The notes below the pieces were generated by a model. That model saw only the letters and a list, made by a program, of their open reading frames with translations. It had not been told where the DNA came from and ran no database searches. 34,671 bases of DNA, from NCBI GenBank assembly GCA_017460805.1, contig JAFUAF010000022.1:1-34671 (forward strand), written 5' to 3'. A program made the position numbers and the translations under genes. Within the stretch, counting starts at the first letter, position 1; every line of letters starts with the position of its first letter. Positions 23,488 to 32,239 of the stretch are shown piece by piece. The stretch comes from Bacillota bacterium (GTDB lineage: Bacteria; Bacillota; Clostridia; Lachnospirales; CAG-274).

Positions 23488-24688
23488 TCGCCGCACCTCC
23501 CGCGACGTTTTTGCGCATTTCGCCAAAGTCCATTATGCCTTTTATAATGACCGCAAAGATGGGTACGCCGAAGAACATACCCAAAGGTCCCGCAACGGCA
23601 CCGCCGACAATAATGGCAAACATTACCGCAAGCGGCTTTACGCCTATGGAATCGCCAAGTATCTTGGGGCCGAGTATAATGCCGTCAAACTGCTGAAGAA
23701 CAATGATAAATATTATTACCCACAGGCATTTTATCGGGCTTACGAACAGCACCAGTATAGCCACGGGCACAGCGCCGATAAAAGGACCGAAGTAAGGTAT
23801 CATATTCGTAACGCCTATTATAAGGCTGAGAAGCAGCGGATATGGCAGACCGAGTATCATTGCCCCCGCAAAGAAGATAAGTCCTATAATAAACGAGTCC
23901 ATAAACTTGCCGATAAAAAAGCTTTCAAATGCCTTGTTCAGCGCTTTTATAAAAGTCTTTACCCCGTCTACCGCCTTCGGCGGCAGTATAACATATGCGA
24001 AAAGTTCGCACTTTTTAAGCACATTATCCTTGTCGGAAAGGATATAAAAGGCAACAAAAATACCGATTATTGCGTTTATAAAACCCTTTGCAAAGTTTAT
24101 CGTATAGCCGACAAGCGACTGTACCATATCGGGCAGATACTGCAAAACATCAGCCAAAGAATTGAGCATATTGGTAATGCTTTTGAAAAATTCCTCGTAC
24201 ATTTCCTCGGTTATAAGGATGTTGTACTTTGCGGCAAGCCTTGCTATATAAAAACGGATATTGATATAGTCGAGGTTCATTATAAAATCCACTATTTTCT
24301 GAACGCTCTGCACTATTTCGGGCAGGATGTATGCAACCATCCATATCAAAACACCCAATAACAGCACCATTGCCGAAATTATTGCACCGTTGCGGCAGAA
24401 ATTATCTTTTCTTGCATTGGCTTTAAGCGTTTTTTCGTCCGTTCCTTTTTTGGGCTTTAAAAATTTTATGCGCCTGAATATCTTGTTTTCGATAAATCTT
24501 ACGGGCGCATTGAGTATATAGGCAACGATTATGCCTATTATAAACGGAGAAAGCACCTTGAACACTATCGGGAAAAAGTCAAGTATATGCAGGTTTTCCG
24601 TCGCCCTGTAAAATGTTATGGATATCAGGATCACTCCCATCAGGTACAAACTGTACCTAAGATGATTGTCTTTTATAAATTTGAACAT
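23480..24688 (-). CDS. AI-2E-family membrane permease (PF01594)
   Basis: A 402-residue polytopic membrane protein of the AI-2E/YdiK/YtvI family, a group with proposed transport roles including Na+/H+ exchange and signal-molecule export; the substrate is not predictable. Hydrophobic helices near the N-terminus (about 12-60) and centre precede a soluble loop (about 130-200). The conserved C-terminal block includes GLPYPLLLSLIIGVTNMIPYFGPFIG, read as GLPYPLLLSL then IGVTNMIPYFGPFIG, and a late PLGMFFGVP. First gene of the long minus-strand operon, with a consensus promoter about 40 bases upstream. The Shine-Dalgarno is weak (GGCGGTG). Confidence 0.9.
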   Translation of the reverse strand: MFKFIKDNHLRYSLYLMGVILISITFYRATENLHILDFFPIVFKVLSPFIIGIIVAYILNAPVRFIENKIFRRIKFLKPKKGTDEKTLKANARKDNFCRNGAIISAMVLLLGVLIWMVAYILPEIVQSVQKIVDFIMNLDYINIRFYIARLAAKYNILITEEMYEEFFKSITNMLNSLADVLQYLPDMVQSLVGYTINFAKGFINAIIGIFVAFYILSDKDNVLKKCELFAYVILPPKAVDGVKTFIKALNKAFESFFIGKFMDSFIIGLIFFAGAMILGLPYPLLLSLIIGVTNMIPYFGPFIGAVPVAILVLFVSPIKCLWVIIFIIVLQQFDGIILGPKILGDSIGVKPLAVMFAIIVGGAVAGPLGMFFGVPIFAVIIKGIMDFGEMRKNVAGGAANG

Positions 24689-24724
24689 TCTATCACCGCC
24701 AAAATCGTATAGTATAGTAGTTTA

Positions 24725-24753
24725 ATTATACCACATAATTGTTCCCCGTGCAA
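24725..24753 (-). promoter_or_regulatory. Sigma-A promoter of the nine-gene minus-strand operon
   Basis: Minus-strand TTGCAC (24753-24748) and TATAAT (24730-24725) are 17 bases apart. All eight following genes are separated by at most 25 bases or overlap, so this may be the only promoter until the terminator at 16.4 kb. Confidence 0.72.
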
Positions 24754-24783
24754 TATATTCTTATATTTTTAGCAGAATTTATG

Positions 24784-24812
24784 TTGACTAATCGCCGATA
24801 TTTTGTTTTAAT
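24784..24812 (+). promoter_or_regulatory. Promoter of the GGDEF gene
   Basis: TTGACT (24784-24789) and TTTAAT (24807-24812) are separated by 17 bases. Its -35 is only 30 bases from the -35 of the divergent operon, so one regulator could affect both. Confidence 0.65.
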
Positions 24813-24867
24813 ATAGGTATAGAGAAAATGGACAGGTATGTACATTTCAAGACAAGGGGGCATTGGT

Positions 24868-26631
24868 ATGTTTGCCGCTGCTGACAATTTAAGCGAAATT
24901 TATATAGGATGCGCATTCATAAACGACGAGTCCATGGTAAAAGTTGCCGATGAAGCCGTTTACCGCTATTTCAACAAGGTATACTCTTTCCTTATCTCGG
25001 ATTTTATACTTTCGGAATATAAGGACAGTTTTTTTGAACATATGCGCAGCTGCACTGCCGACAAGGATATTTTTACCTTAAAATGCACACGTTTTGACGG
25101 CGCTGTAAGAAACGCCGTATTTGTCATGTACAAAAAAGACCTTGGCGGCAGTACTTACACCGCGATAGAGATATTCGACATCTTCCTTATGTCACAAAAC
25201 TATCTTCCCGCCCTATCGGAAAGTCTTAACTGCGAAAAAATGCTTTTTCTTTCCGAAAATAACTATTTTTTATTCGATAAATCAGCCGACAAAATGACCG
25301 TATATTCAAAAAACGGCATAATATACAGCGGCGAAGTCACAAAACATCACCAAGAGCTTTTGGACGAGGAAAAGATACTTCCCGCAGACGAAGAACAGTT
25401 TGCACTGTTTTCCAATGCGCTCAGAGAGGCGAACTGCGAGGCATTCTGCACTGTTTACACAAAACTTTTTGACACCGACGGCAAAGACGGCTATCAGCGC
25501 ACCTTTTTGCACTTTATACCTTTAGGTCTCAATTCCATGCCCGACTATGCCATCGGCTCTACCTCTTTGAGACCTTATATAGATATTTTTCGTCTTGACC
25601 CGCTGACCTACCTGCTCAATAAAAGTGCTATAAAAACTTATGCCTTACAGGCGCTTGAAAACGCAAAAGCAAGCGGCGGCAAGGTAATATTCATAATAAT
25701 AGATCTGGATAATTTCAAGGGCGTGAACGACACCTACGGCCATGTGGCGGGCGACAGGATAATTATGAACGCAGCCCGTATTTTAAAGGACATTATCGGC
25801 AAAAAAGGCGCTGTCGGCCGTATAGGCGGGGACGAATTTCTTATTGTATACAGCGACCCCGATGGCAGCATAGATTTTCTTGTACCGCTTATGCGTTCTA
25901 TCCGTACACATTTGCAGACCTGCTTTGAAAATATGGCCGATGATATAAATGTGACCGGTTCTATCGGCGTTTCGCGCTATCCCATAGACTCCGACAACTA
26001 TGACGACCTTTTTATGATAGCCGACCATTGCCTCTATCAGGCAAAGGCAAAGGGCAGAAACCGCTTTGTTATCTATCAGAAGCATATGTACAGCTCCCTT
26101 GAGGAAATAAAAATAAGCGGCAGCGTTATCCTGCCGACAAACTATGTGGACGAGAGCAAAAAAGACGATTTTCTCATCTCCGTTATAGCACGCTGCAATG
26201 CAGCAAAAACAGAAGCCGAGGGGCAAAATCTGGCTATAAGCATTATGCGCAAGATGCTCGGATATTATGATATAGACTGCATACAATACTGCGGCAAAAG
26301 CGACGACGACCCGATATTTGACGTTTCATTGTGCAATTCGGTACATCCGCGCCATTTAAGGCCAATTTACGAAGCATACAAAGATGAGCTTGTACAGCGT
26401 GAATACCTTGCCATAGGCCACTACCAGAATTTCGAGAAAAAATTTCCGCTTATTGCGGAGTATATGCAAAAAAACGCCTACGAAAGCGCAATGATAGTTC
26501 TTTCATTCGGCCGTACCGAAGCCCCTGCGGGCATATTTGCGCTTTTTATGCACAGACACCCGCGTATATGGTCGGAGCATGACAAACGCACTCTTCCCGC
26601 CCTTTGCGGCATATTAAGTCGATTTATGTAA
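24868..26631 (+). CDS. Diguanylate cyclase (GGDEF) with flanking sensor-like regions
   Basis: Predicted to make cyclic di-GMP from two GTP. The 587 residues have an N-terminal region (about 1-245) of mixed alpha/beta character without membrane helices, possibly a sensory fold. A GGDEF domain spans about 247-410: DPLTYLLNK, IDLDNFKGVNDTYGH, and an intact GGDEF at residues 320-324. A C-terminal GAF-like region (about 425-587) follows. No RxxD inhibitory site precedes GGDEF at the usual position, so product inhibition may be absent. The ATG at 24868 lies 7 bases after AAGGGGG; an upstream ATG at 24838 has no good ribosome-binding site. It is monocistronic and divergent from the long operon. No EAL or PilZ protein is in the window. 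Confidence 0.92.
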   Translation: MFAAADNLSEIYIGCAFINDESMVKVADEAVYRYFNKVYSFLISDFILSEYKDSFFEHMRSCTADKDIFTLKCTRFDGAVRNAVFVMYKKDLGGSTYTAIEIFDIFLMSQNYLPALSESLNCEKMLFLSENNYFLFDKSADKMTVYSKNGIIYSGEVTKHHQELLDEEKILPADEEQFALFSNALREANCEAFCTVYTKLFDTDGKDGYQRTFLHFIPLGLNSMPDYAIGSTSLRPYIDIFRLDPLTYLLNKSAIKTYALQALENAKASGGKVIFIIIDLDNFKGVNDTYGHVAGDRIIMNAARILKDIIGKKGAVGRIGGDEFLIVYSDPDGSIDFLVPLMRSIRTHLQTCFENMADDINVTGSIGVSRYPIDSDNYDDLFMIADHCLYQAKAKGRNRFVIYQKHMYSSLEEIKISGSVILPTNYVDESKKDDFLISVIARCNAAKTEAEGQNLAISIMRKMLGYYDIDCIQYCGKSDDDPIFDVSLCNSVHPRHLRPIYEAYKDELVQREYLAIGHYQNFEKKFPLIAEYMQKNAYESAMIVLSFGRTEAPAGIFALFMHRHPRIWSEHDKRTLPALCGILSRFM

Positions 26632-26649
26632 CACAAATAAAACTTGCAT

Positions 26650-26678
26650 TTGCTTGAATAATATGGTATTATTATAAT
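26650..26678 (+). promoter_or_regulatory. Promoter of the ireB operon
   Basis: TTGCTT (26650-26655) and TATAAT (26673-26678) are 17 bases apart, about 78 bases before the ireB start. A TTGCAT slightly upstream is an alternative -35. Confidence 0.65.
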
Positions 26679-26755
26679 AATATATTGTGTCCGTGTACAA
26701 TTAAATACAATTTTAGCGGTATTTTACTGCATTTTACGATAAAGGAGTGATTGTT

Positions 26756-27070
26756 TTGGATAAAAACAAAATGAACGAAACACAGGTAATGACAGGCTTG
26801 AAAGACGCCATGAAAAAGGAAAGATCACATTCCTACAGAATAATGCGCGCTCAGGGTCCTGTTTACGAGGTAATTGCGGAAGTATGCGATGCCCTGCTTG
26901 AAAAGGGCTACAACCCTATCAATCAGATAGTGGGCTACATTCTTTCGGGCGACCCGACTTACATCACAAGCTACAAAAACGCGCGCACCATCATGTCCAG
27001 ACTTGAACGTGACGAGCTTTTGGAAGAATTTGTAAATTACTACCTTGCAAACAACAATCTTGCGGAGTAA
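26756..27070 (+). CDS. ireB: IreB-family regulatory phosphoprotein (UPF0297)
   Basis: IreB in enterococci is a substrate of the Ser/Thr kinase IreK and affects cephalosporin resistance; elsewhere it is a small conserved Firmicutes protein. The 104 residues carry the hallmark [20 protein letters not shown] (about residues 58-77) followed by R-x-I-M. I choose the TTG at 26756, 9 bases after AAGGAG (26742-26746). The GTG at 26747 overlaps that site, and the ATG at 26771 would be 24 bases away. It opens the conserved ireB-ruvX-DUF1292 block, only 3 bases before ruvX. Confidence 0.93.
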   Translation: MDKNKMNETQVMTGLKDAMKKERSHSYRIMRAQGPVYEVIAEVCDALLEKGYNPINQIVGYILSGDPTYITSYKNARTIMSRLERDELLEEFVNYYLANNNLAE

Positions 27071-27073
27071 AAA

Positions 27074-27505
27074 ATGAGAGTACTTGGACTTGATTTCGGG
27101 GAAAAGACCATAGGTGTTGCCGTAAGCGACCCCTTTGGCTGGACGGCGCAGGGTCTGGAGATAATCCGCCGCAAGGAAGAAAACAACCTTGTGGCAAGCA
27201 TGGCACGCATAAAGGAGCTTTGCGCAGAGTACGGCGCAGAGCTTATTGTGCTTGGTTTCCCCAAAAATATGAACAATACCGAGGGCCCGCGTGTCGAAAA
27301 GACAAAGCAGTTTAAAAAAAGGCTTGAAAAAGAGCTTAAACTGCCCGTTGAGCTTTGGGACGAACGACTGTCCACAATGGGTGCGGAAAGAACACTGCTC
27401 GAGGCCGATATATCACGCGCAAAGCGCAAAAAAGTCATAGACAAGCAGGCTGCCGTCTTTATTTTACAGGGCTGGCTTGACTGCAATGCACATAAATTCA
27501 AATAA
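27074..27505 (+). CDS. ruvX: RuvX/YqgF Holliday-junction resolvase-like nuclease
   Basis: A putative RNase H-fold nuclease; family members are implicated in 16S rRNA 5' end maturation and in Holliday-junction resolution. The 143 residues match. The acidic N-terminal motif [16 protein letters not shown] (Asp7), the central [10 protein letters not shown] and WDERLST (Glu, about residue 97), and the late [13 protein letters not shown] are all present. It follows ireB by 3 bases and precedes the DUF1292 gene by 14, the standard gene order in Firmicutes. Confidence 0.95.
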   Translation: MRVLGLDFGEKTIGVAVSDPFGWTAQGLEIIRRKEENNLVASMARIKELCAEYGAELIVLGFPKNMNNTEGPRVEKTKQFKKRLEKELKLPVELWDERLSTMGAERTLLEADISRAKRKKVIDKQAAVFILQGWLDCNAHKFK

Positions 27506-27519
27506 TTAGGAGAAAAACA

Positions 27520-27843
27520 ATGAACGACGATAAGCTTAATATCGACGACCTGGATCTGTTCGAGGGGCAGGACGAAACTTATGAAATGGTAACAATGACC
27601 GATGACGACGGCACGGAGACCGATTTTTTTGTGGTTGACGGCATTGACTACAAGGACACAAAATATCTTCTTTTGGTAAAAGCCGAGGATTTTGACAAGG
27701 ACGAGCCCGAAGCATTTATCTTCAAAGAAGTCGAGGACGACAACGAAAACTGTATCTATGAGCCCGTTGAGGACGAGGCCGAATATAATAAAATTCTTGT
27801 ACTTTTGCAGGACGAAAACGCAGATTACGAGATGAAGTTCTGA
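27520..27843 (+). CDS. DUF1292-family acidic protein (YrzB-like)
   Basis: A 107-residue, very acidic protein with the DUF1292 pattern: ETYEMVTMTDDDGTETDFFVVD, here as two strands, followed by YLLLVKAED and a late YNKILVLLQDE. Function is unknown in the family, but it nearly always follows ruvX. A TTAGGAG precedes the ATG at about 8 bases. It is the last gene of its operon. Confidence 0.9.
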   Translation: MNDDKLNIDDLDLFEGQDETYEMVTMTDDDGTETDFFVVDGIDYKDTKYLLLVKAEDFDKDEPEAFIFKEVEDDNENCIYEPVEDEAEYNKILVLLQDENADYEMKF

Positions 27844-27888
27844 ATTTTATGTTATACGAGCGGACAACAGTATAATAACATATCCGAA

Positions 27889-27930
27889 AAAGGGGATGTC
27901 AGAATACGACATATTTCGACCCCTTTATTT
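27889..27930 (+). terminator. Terminator-like hairpin after DUF1292 gene
   Basis: AAAGGGG (27889-27895) pairs with CCCCTTT (27920-27926), with an inner ATGTC/GACAT stem and a 3' side bulge. The following TATTTC is a weak T tract, so termination may be partial and some readthrough to RNase J is possible. Confidence 0.55.
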
Positions 27931-28002
27931 CGGTGCGTACTTTTTATAACTTTTGAAATTAACAAAACTTTACATAAACCAACAAACTAAGGAGGTGCCA
28001 TA

Positions 28003-29745
28003 TTGGCATATACAAACAACAGACAGACAAAACCAAGGCGCACAACGCACGCACCGCGCGTGCCCGCCAAACCGAAGCCGAAACTCAAGGTAATACCTTT
28101 GGGCGGCCTGCACGAAATAGGAAAGAATATAACCGCTTTTGAATACGAAGACGAAATAATGATAATCGACTGCGGCGTTGCTTTCCCCGAGGACGATATG
28201 CCCGGTATAGACCTGGTTATCCCCGATTTTTCTTATCTGGTACAGAACAAGGACAAAATTCTGGGCGTAGTGCTTACACACGGTCACGAAGACCACATCG
28301 GTTCTCTGCCCTACTTCTTCCGCGAGATAAATGTGCCCGTTTACGGCACAAGGCTGACGATAGGCCTTGTTGAGACCAAATTAAAAGAACACAACCTTTT
28401 GAACAGCGTTGAAAGAATAAACGTAAACGCGGGCGACACAATAACGCTCGGCAAGAATTTCAAAGTCGAATTTATCCGCTCCACACACAGTATCGCGGAC
28501 TCCGTTGCCATTGCACTTACCACACCCGCAGGCGTTGTTGTCCACTCGGGCGATTTTAAAGTGGACTTCACACCTATACAGGGCGAGCCCATCGACCTTC
28601 AAAGATTTGCCGAACTGGGCAAAAAGGGCGTACTTTTATTTATGTGTGAAAGCACGAATGTTGAATTAAAAGGCTACACCATGAGCGAAAGCAACGTAGG
28701 CCCGATATTCAAAAAAATATTTGACGAAAGCAAAGACCAGCGTATAATGGTAGCCACTTTCTCGTCAAATATCGACAGAATACAGCAGATAGTAAACTGT
28801 GCAACAGAGCATGACCGCAAGGTCTGCATTATCGGCAGAAGTATGTCGAATGTCGTTTCCACCGCCATGGACCTTGGCTATCTTAAAATAGACGACGACA
28901 CACTTATAGATGTAACGGAAATAAACAAATACACCGACGACCGTCTTGTTATCATAACCACGGGCAGTCAGGGCGAGACCATGTCCGCACTTTCCCGCGT
29001 GGCAAGCGGCGACCACAGACAGGTAGAGATACGCCCCGGCGATAAAGTTATCATCAGCGCAACGCCTATCCCCGGCAACGAGAAAAACGTATACCGCGTT
29101 ATAAACGAGCTGCTTAAAAAGGGCGCGGAAGTCATTTACGACGGTCTTATGGACGTACACGTTTCGGGTCACGCAAGACAGGAGGAAATAAAGCTTCTCC
29201 ACGCACTTTTAAAGCCCAAATATGTAATGCCCGTCCACGGCGAGTACAAAATGCTTATTCAGCACCGTCAGCTTGTAATGGATATGGGTATGCCCAAAGA
29301 AAACGTATTTGTAATGGCAAACGGCGATGTGCTTGAAATAAACAAACAGGGCGGCAAGGTACTTCCGCAGGCTGTGCCGAGCGGTCAGGTATTTGTTGAC
29401 GGCCTTGGCGTAGGCGATGTCGGAAATATCGTTCTGCGCGACAGAAAGCACCTTTCGCAGGACGGCCTTATGATAGTCGTTGTTGCAATGGAAAAATACA
29501 GCGGCGCTATTTTAAGCGGCCCCGACATCATCAGCCGCGGCTTTGTATACGTGCGCGAGTCCGAGGAACTTATGGTCGAAGCGCGCGAAGTCGTAAGAGA
29601 AGCTCTTTACGGCCTTGACGGCAGAAATGTAAGCGACTGGAGCTATATCAAAACACTTATAAAGGACACCCTGCGCGACTTTTTATGGAAAAAGACAAAG
29701 CGCAGTCCTATGATACTTCCTATAATTACCGAGATAAGTATGTAA
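28003..29745 (+). CDS. rnj: Ribonuclease J
   Basis: RNase J combines 5'-3' exonuclease and endonuclease activity in mRNA decay and rRNA maturation. The 580 residues match RNase J1/J2. A beta-lactamase-fold metal motif HGHEDH lies at residues 93-98, followed by the beta-CASP region and the C-terminal GxxRxxGHAxxE/H type segments (VHVSGHARQEE, MPVHGEYKML). The N-terminal extension of about 30 residues is basic (KPRRTTHAPR). Translation begins at TTG 28003, 6 bases after GGAGGT (27991-27996). The C-terminus ends PIITEI as in relatives. A YlbF-family gene follows after 14 bases. Confidence 0.96.
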   Translation: MAYTNNRQTKPRRTTHAPRVPAKPKPKLKVIPLGGLHEIGKNITAFEYEDEIMIIDCGVAFPEDDMPGIDLVIPDFSYLVQNKDKILGVVLTHGHEDHIGSLPYFFREINVPVYGTRLTIGLVETKLKEHNLLNSVERINVNAGDTITLGKNFKVEFIRSTHSIADSVAIALTTPAGVVVHSGDFKVDFTPIQGEPIDLQRFAELGKKGVLLFMCESTNVELKGYTMSESNVGPIFKKIFDESKDQRIMVATFSSNIDRIQQIVNCATEHDRKVCIIGRSMSNVVSTAMDLGYLKIDDDTLIDVTEINKYTDDRLVIITTGSQGETMSALSRVASGDHRQVEIRPGDKVIISATPIPGNEKNVYRVINELLKKGAEVIYDGLMDVHVSGHARQEEIKLLHALLKPKYVMPVHGEYKMLIQHRQLVMDMGMPKENVFVMANGDVLEINKQGGKVLPQAVPSGQVFVDGLGVGDVGNIVLRDRKHLSQDGLMIVVVAMEKYSGAILSGPDIISRGFVYVRESEELMVEAREVVREALYGLDGRNVSDWSYIKTLIKDTLRDFLWKKTKRSPMILPIITEISM

Positions 29746-29759
29746 ACGGGGGTGAATTT

Positions 29760-30110
29760 ATGGATAAGCTGACTATACTTGCCAATCACATGGGCAAGCG
29801 TGTATCCGAGCTTTTAAAGCAGACCGACAAATATAAACAGTATCAGGAAGCCCGCGCCGCTATCAAAGCAGACCGCAATCTTGAAAAGAAAGTAAATCTG
29901 TTTATGGAAAAGCATACACAGTTTTTGTATGCGATGCGTGACGGCACTGCCACTTTCGACCGCGAGCGCTATATGTCGCAGGAATTTCACAAGCTGATGC
30001 TCAACAAAAATGTAAACACCTATATCGAAAACGGTCTCTGCCTTATAGAGACCCTTGCGGAATTCTATACAAAAAGTGTCGAAGACCTTGATATAGACCT
30101 TGACATCTGA
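29760..30110 (+). CDS. YlbF-family regulator
   Basis: A 116-residue helical protein of the YlbF/YmcA (Com_YlbF) family. In B. subtilis these proteins form the Y-complex that helps RNase Y process mRNA and affects sporulation and biofilms. The pattern LLKQTDKYKQYQEARAAIKAD in the first third, then MSQEFHKLMLNKNV, is typical. The ATG at 29760 follows GGGGGTG; a reading from 29685 would overlap RNase J and is rejected. Its position 14 bases after the RNase J gene suggests a shared RNA-turnover operon. Confidence 0.85.
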   Translation: MDKLTILANHMGKRVSELLKQTDKYKQYQEARAAIKADRNLEKKVNLFMEKHTQFLYAMRDGTATFDRERYMSQEFHKLMLNKNVNTYIENGLCLIETLAEFYTKSVEDLDIDLDI

Positions 30111-30121
30111 CAGGTGACATT

Positions 30122-30838
30122 ATGGCATTACACACAGGAAAAATACCCTCGGGCAGCGCGGAGATATACTACGAACTGTATATAAACGACAAGCCCGAAA
30201 CACTTGTTCTGCTGCACGGCAACGCCGAAAGCGGCAAAAGCTTTGCAAAGCATATCCCTATTTTAAGCGAGCATTTTGACCTGCTTGTCATCGACAGCCG
30301 CGGCCACGGACAGTCCACTGTCGGCGACGGAGAGCTAAGCCTTAACAAAATGGCCGTTGACCTTGAAAATGTGCTTGATACGCTTAAACTTGGGAAAGTT
30401 AATATACTGGGTTTCAGCGACGGCGCCAATATCGCCATGCTTTTTGCGCCCGAAAACAACGATAAAATTAACAAACTTATACTTGCGGGCGGCAATCTGG
30501 ACTTTTCGGGCTTTAATCTAAGCACAAAAGTACTCGTTGCAATAGGCTACTTCCTTTCCTGGATAAATCTTAAAATAGACAAGAACAACAAAATTCAAAA
30601 CGCCTATTACTACCTTATGTTCAAAGAACCGCATATAAAAACGTCGCAGATAAATAAAATACAGGCAAAAACACTGGTAACGGCGGGCGATAAGGATATG
30701 ATACGCCCCGCCCATACCCGCCTTATCGCAAACAGCATAAAAAACGGGCTTCTGAAAATGTATCACGGCGACCATTTTTATATCTACCGTGAACCCGAGG
30801 AATTCTGCAAGATCGTTATTGATTTTCTGAAAGAGTGA
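30122..30838 (+). CDS. Alpha/beta-fold hydrolase
   Basis: A 238-residue serine hydrolase of unknown substrate. The oxyanion-hole motif LLHGNAESGKSF is near residues 24-35, the nucleophile elbow GFSDG has Ser99, an acidic residue follows in AGDKDMI, and the catalytic His is in HGDHFYIY near the C-terminus. No signal peptide. It follows the YlbF gene by 11 bases with CAGGTGA before the ATG, so it is likely co-transcribed with RNase J and ylbF. Esterase, lipase or cleavage of small-molecule esters are all possible. Confidence 0.88.
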   Translation: MALHTGKIPSGSAEIYYELYINDKPETLVLLHGNAESGKSFAKHIPILSEHFDLLVIDSRGHGQSTVGDGELSLNKMAVDLENVLDTLKLGKVNILGFSDGANIAMLFAPENNDKINKLILAGGNLDFSGFNLSTKVLVAIGYFLSWINLKIDKNNKIQNAYYYLMFKEPHIKTSQINKIQAKTLVTAGDKDMIRPAHTRLIANSIKNGLLKMYHGDHFYIYREPEEFCKIVIDFLKE

Positions 30839-30842
30839 GGCA

Positions 30843-31631
30843 ATGAGAAAAAAATTGATATTTTTCTTTTCGGCGATAGTATTTGCCGTTATCGGACTGA
30901 CCGCTTACGACAAGTACTGCGATATTGCCGAGGAAAAACGCATTGCGGAATATAATGCCGCTTTCCCCGATGAATACATTCGTGAAAATTTCCCCGATTG
31001 TACGGTGTTTTTTGACGAGAATTCCGATACATCCAGGTATATTTACTGCCACGACAACAAATATGACTTTGATTTTGAAATCGGTTTCCGACAGAATGAG
31101 GAACGATTGTTTGAACCCAACGAGCATTCATTAAGAGCTTACGACAGCATTATAAGAACTATGGAATTTACAAAAAACATAAACGATGTTGTAAATGCAG
31201 AGTGTTTTGCTATTCCCGACCCCGCAAACAAAGCAAGCGGAATTATCCATGTCTTTGTAAAAAACGCAAACGCCGAAGAACGGAAAGCCGTTTACGGTAC
31301 GTTAAAGGCGCAGGTTGATAAGTTTTACAGTGATGACAGTACATATTATCTTGAAATATGCCTGTATTTCTGCGGCGAAGAAAGCTATGATATGCTGAAA
31401 AGCGCAGATTTTGAGGAGCTTAAACTGAACGGGTACGGGGAAACAGCTTACGCTTATTATGACCATCCCGAGCAGATACTCAACTCGGCAGGGCTTGATA
31501 TTACATACACACGGAAGGACATCGGCATTGACGACATCCTTACCGATGCTCCGCCACGACCCGATACTGTAGGTTTTGTATATATTTATCCCCAAGGTTA
31601 TTACGGCGCAAGGATATCTCTCAGAAAATAG
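30843..31631 (+). CDS. N-terminally anchored protein, unknown
   Basis: A 262-residue protein with an N-terminal basic plus hydrophobic segment (residues 1-21, MRKKLIFFFSAIVFAVIGLT) acting as a membrane anchor or uncleaved signal; no lipobox Cys is at the right place. The rest is acidic and mixed alpha/beta with several Cys, and ends YYGARISLRK. No family is recognised. It starts 4 bases after the hydrolase stop with a weak GTGAGG, so it is probably coupled. A terminator follows at 31.7 kb. Confidence 0.7.
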   Translation: MRKKLIFFFSAIVFAVIGLTAYDKYCDIAEEKRIAEYNAAFPDEYIRENFPDCTVFFDENSDTSRYIYCHDNKYDFDFEIGFRQNEERLFEPNEHSLRAYDSIIRTMEFTKNINDVVNAECFAIPDPANKASGIIHVFVKNANAEERKAVYGTLKAQVDKFYSDDSTYYLEICLYFCGEESYDMLKSADFEELKLNGYGETAYAYYDHPEQILNSAGLDITYTRKDIGIDDILTDAPPRPDTVGFVYIYPQGYYGARISLRK

Positions 31632-31710
31632 TTATACCCACCGTTCCCATGATACTTTTTAGGATCAACTGTATTATTCATATTTATTATCACAATTAAA
31701 TTTCGATCCA

Positions 31711-31741
31711 AAACAGCCGCCAAGCAAAGCGGCTGTTTTTA
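31711..31741 (+). terminator. Terminator of RNase J operon
   Basis: AAACAGCCGC and GCGGCTGTTT form a 10-bp perfect stem with an eight-base loop, followed by TTT. It lies about 80 bases past the last gene. Confidence 0.88.
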
Positions 31742-31753
31742 TGTGAATTTTTC

Positions 31754-32079
31754 AAATTGGAATTTGACGGGGTGTAATTGGCTGCCGTAAACCCCTACGC
31801 GGGGTAATGACCGAACCCCTCAGTCAGCCGTTGTAGTTTTGTGTTAAAAGCCAATAAAATGGCGGCTGACAGCTCCCCTAAAGAGGGGAGCCAAGAAACG
31901 CGCACCGCAGTTACCGGACTATCGGGAGCCAAGAAACTCCCGTCGCAACTATTGAAGGAACGGGCTGTCGTCCTTGCCTGCCCTTTTAGGGTAGGGGGAC
32001 CGCTTGCGGTGGAAGGGTTTGCGGACTTCGGGCAGAAGTCCGCTGTCCCCGCCAATAACGCCCCGACAAATTCCAATTT
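31754..32079. mobile_element. MITE-like element with 29-bp inverted termini
   Basis: The ends 31754-31782 and 32051-32079 are inverted copies matching at 26 of 29 positions. The 326-bp body contains further palindromes: CCCC TACG CGGGG, GTCAGCCG/CGGCTGAC, and CTCCCCT/AGGGGAG around TAAAG-type loops. It has no convincing gene. Motifs like AACCCCTCAGTCAGCC and GAGGGGAGCC recur in intergenic repeats of gut Firmicutes as I recall them. No clear target-site duplication is seen, so it may be old. It fills most of the 600-base gap between the RNase J operon and the SDR gene. Confidence 0.65.
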
Positions 32080-32143
32080 CACACTCCCGTAACCAAACCG
32101 AAACAAAAATATAATTTTTTTGTAAAATTACCGACATATTAGT

Positions 32144-32172
32144 TTGACAAAAGGCAATATTTGTATTATAAT
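32144..32172 (+). promoter_or_regulatory. Consensus sigma-A promoter of the SDR gene
   Basis: TTGACA (32144-32149) and TATAAT (32167-32172) are both perfect and 17 bases apart. Such an unmodified consensus implies strong expression unless repressed; the leader is about 60 bases. Confidence 0.85.
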
Positions 32173-32239
32173 TATTTTAGAAATCCGTATGGACAAGGTC
32201 TGTACGGAACTACTACACTATTTCAGGAGGTACATTATT

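Noticed and set aside
31795-32106. Open frames of about 100 codons on both strands within 31.8-32.1 kb
   Set aside because: They lie inside the MITE-like element, lack ribosome-binding sites and translate palindromic repeat DNA into low-complexity sequence.
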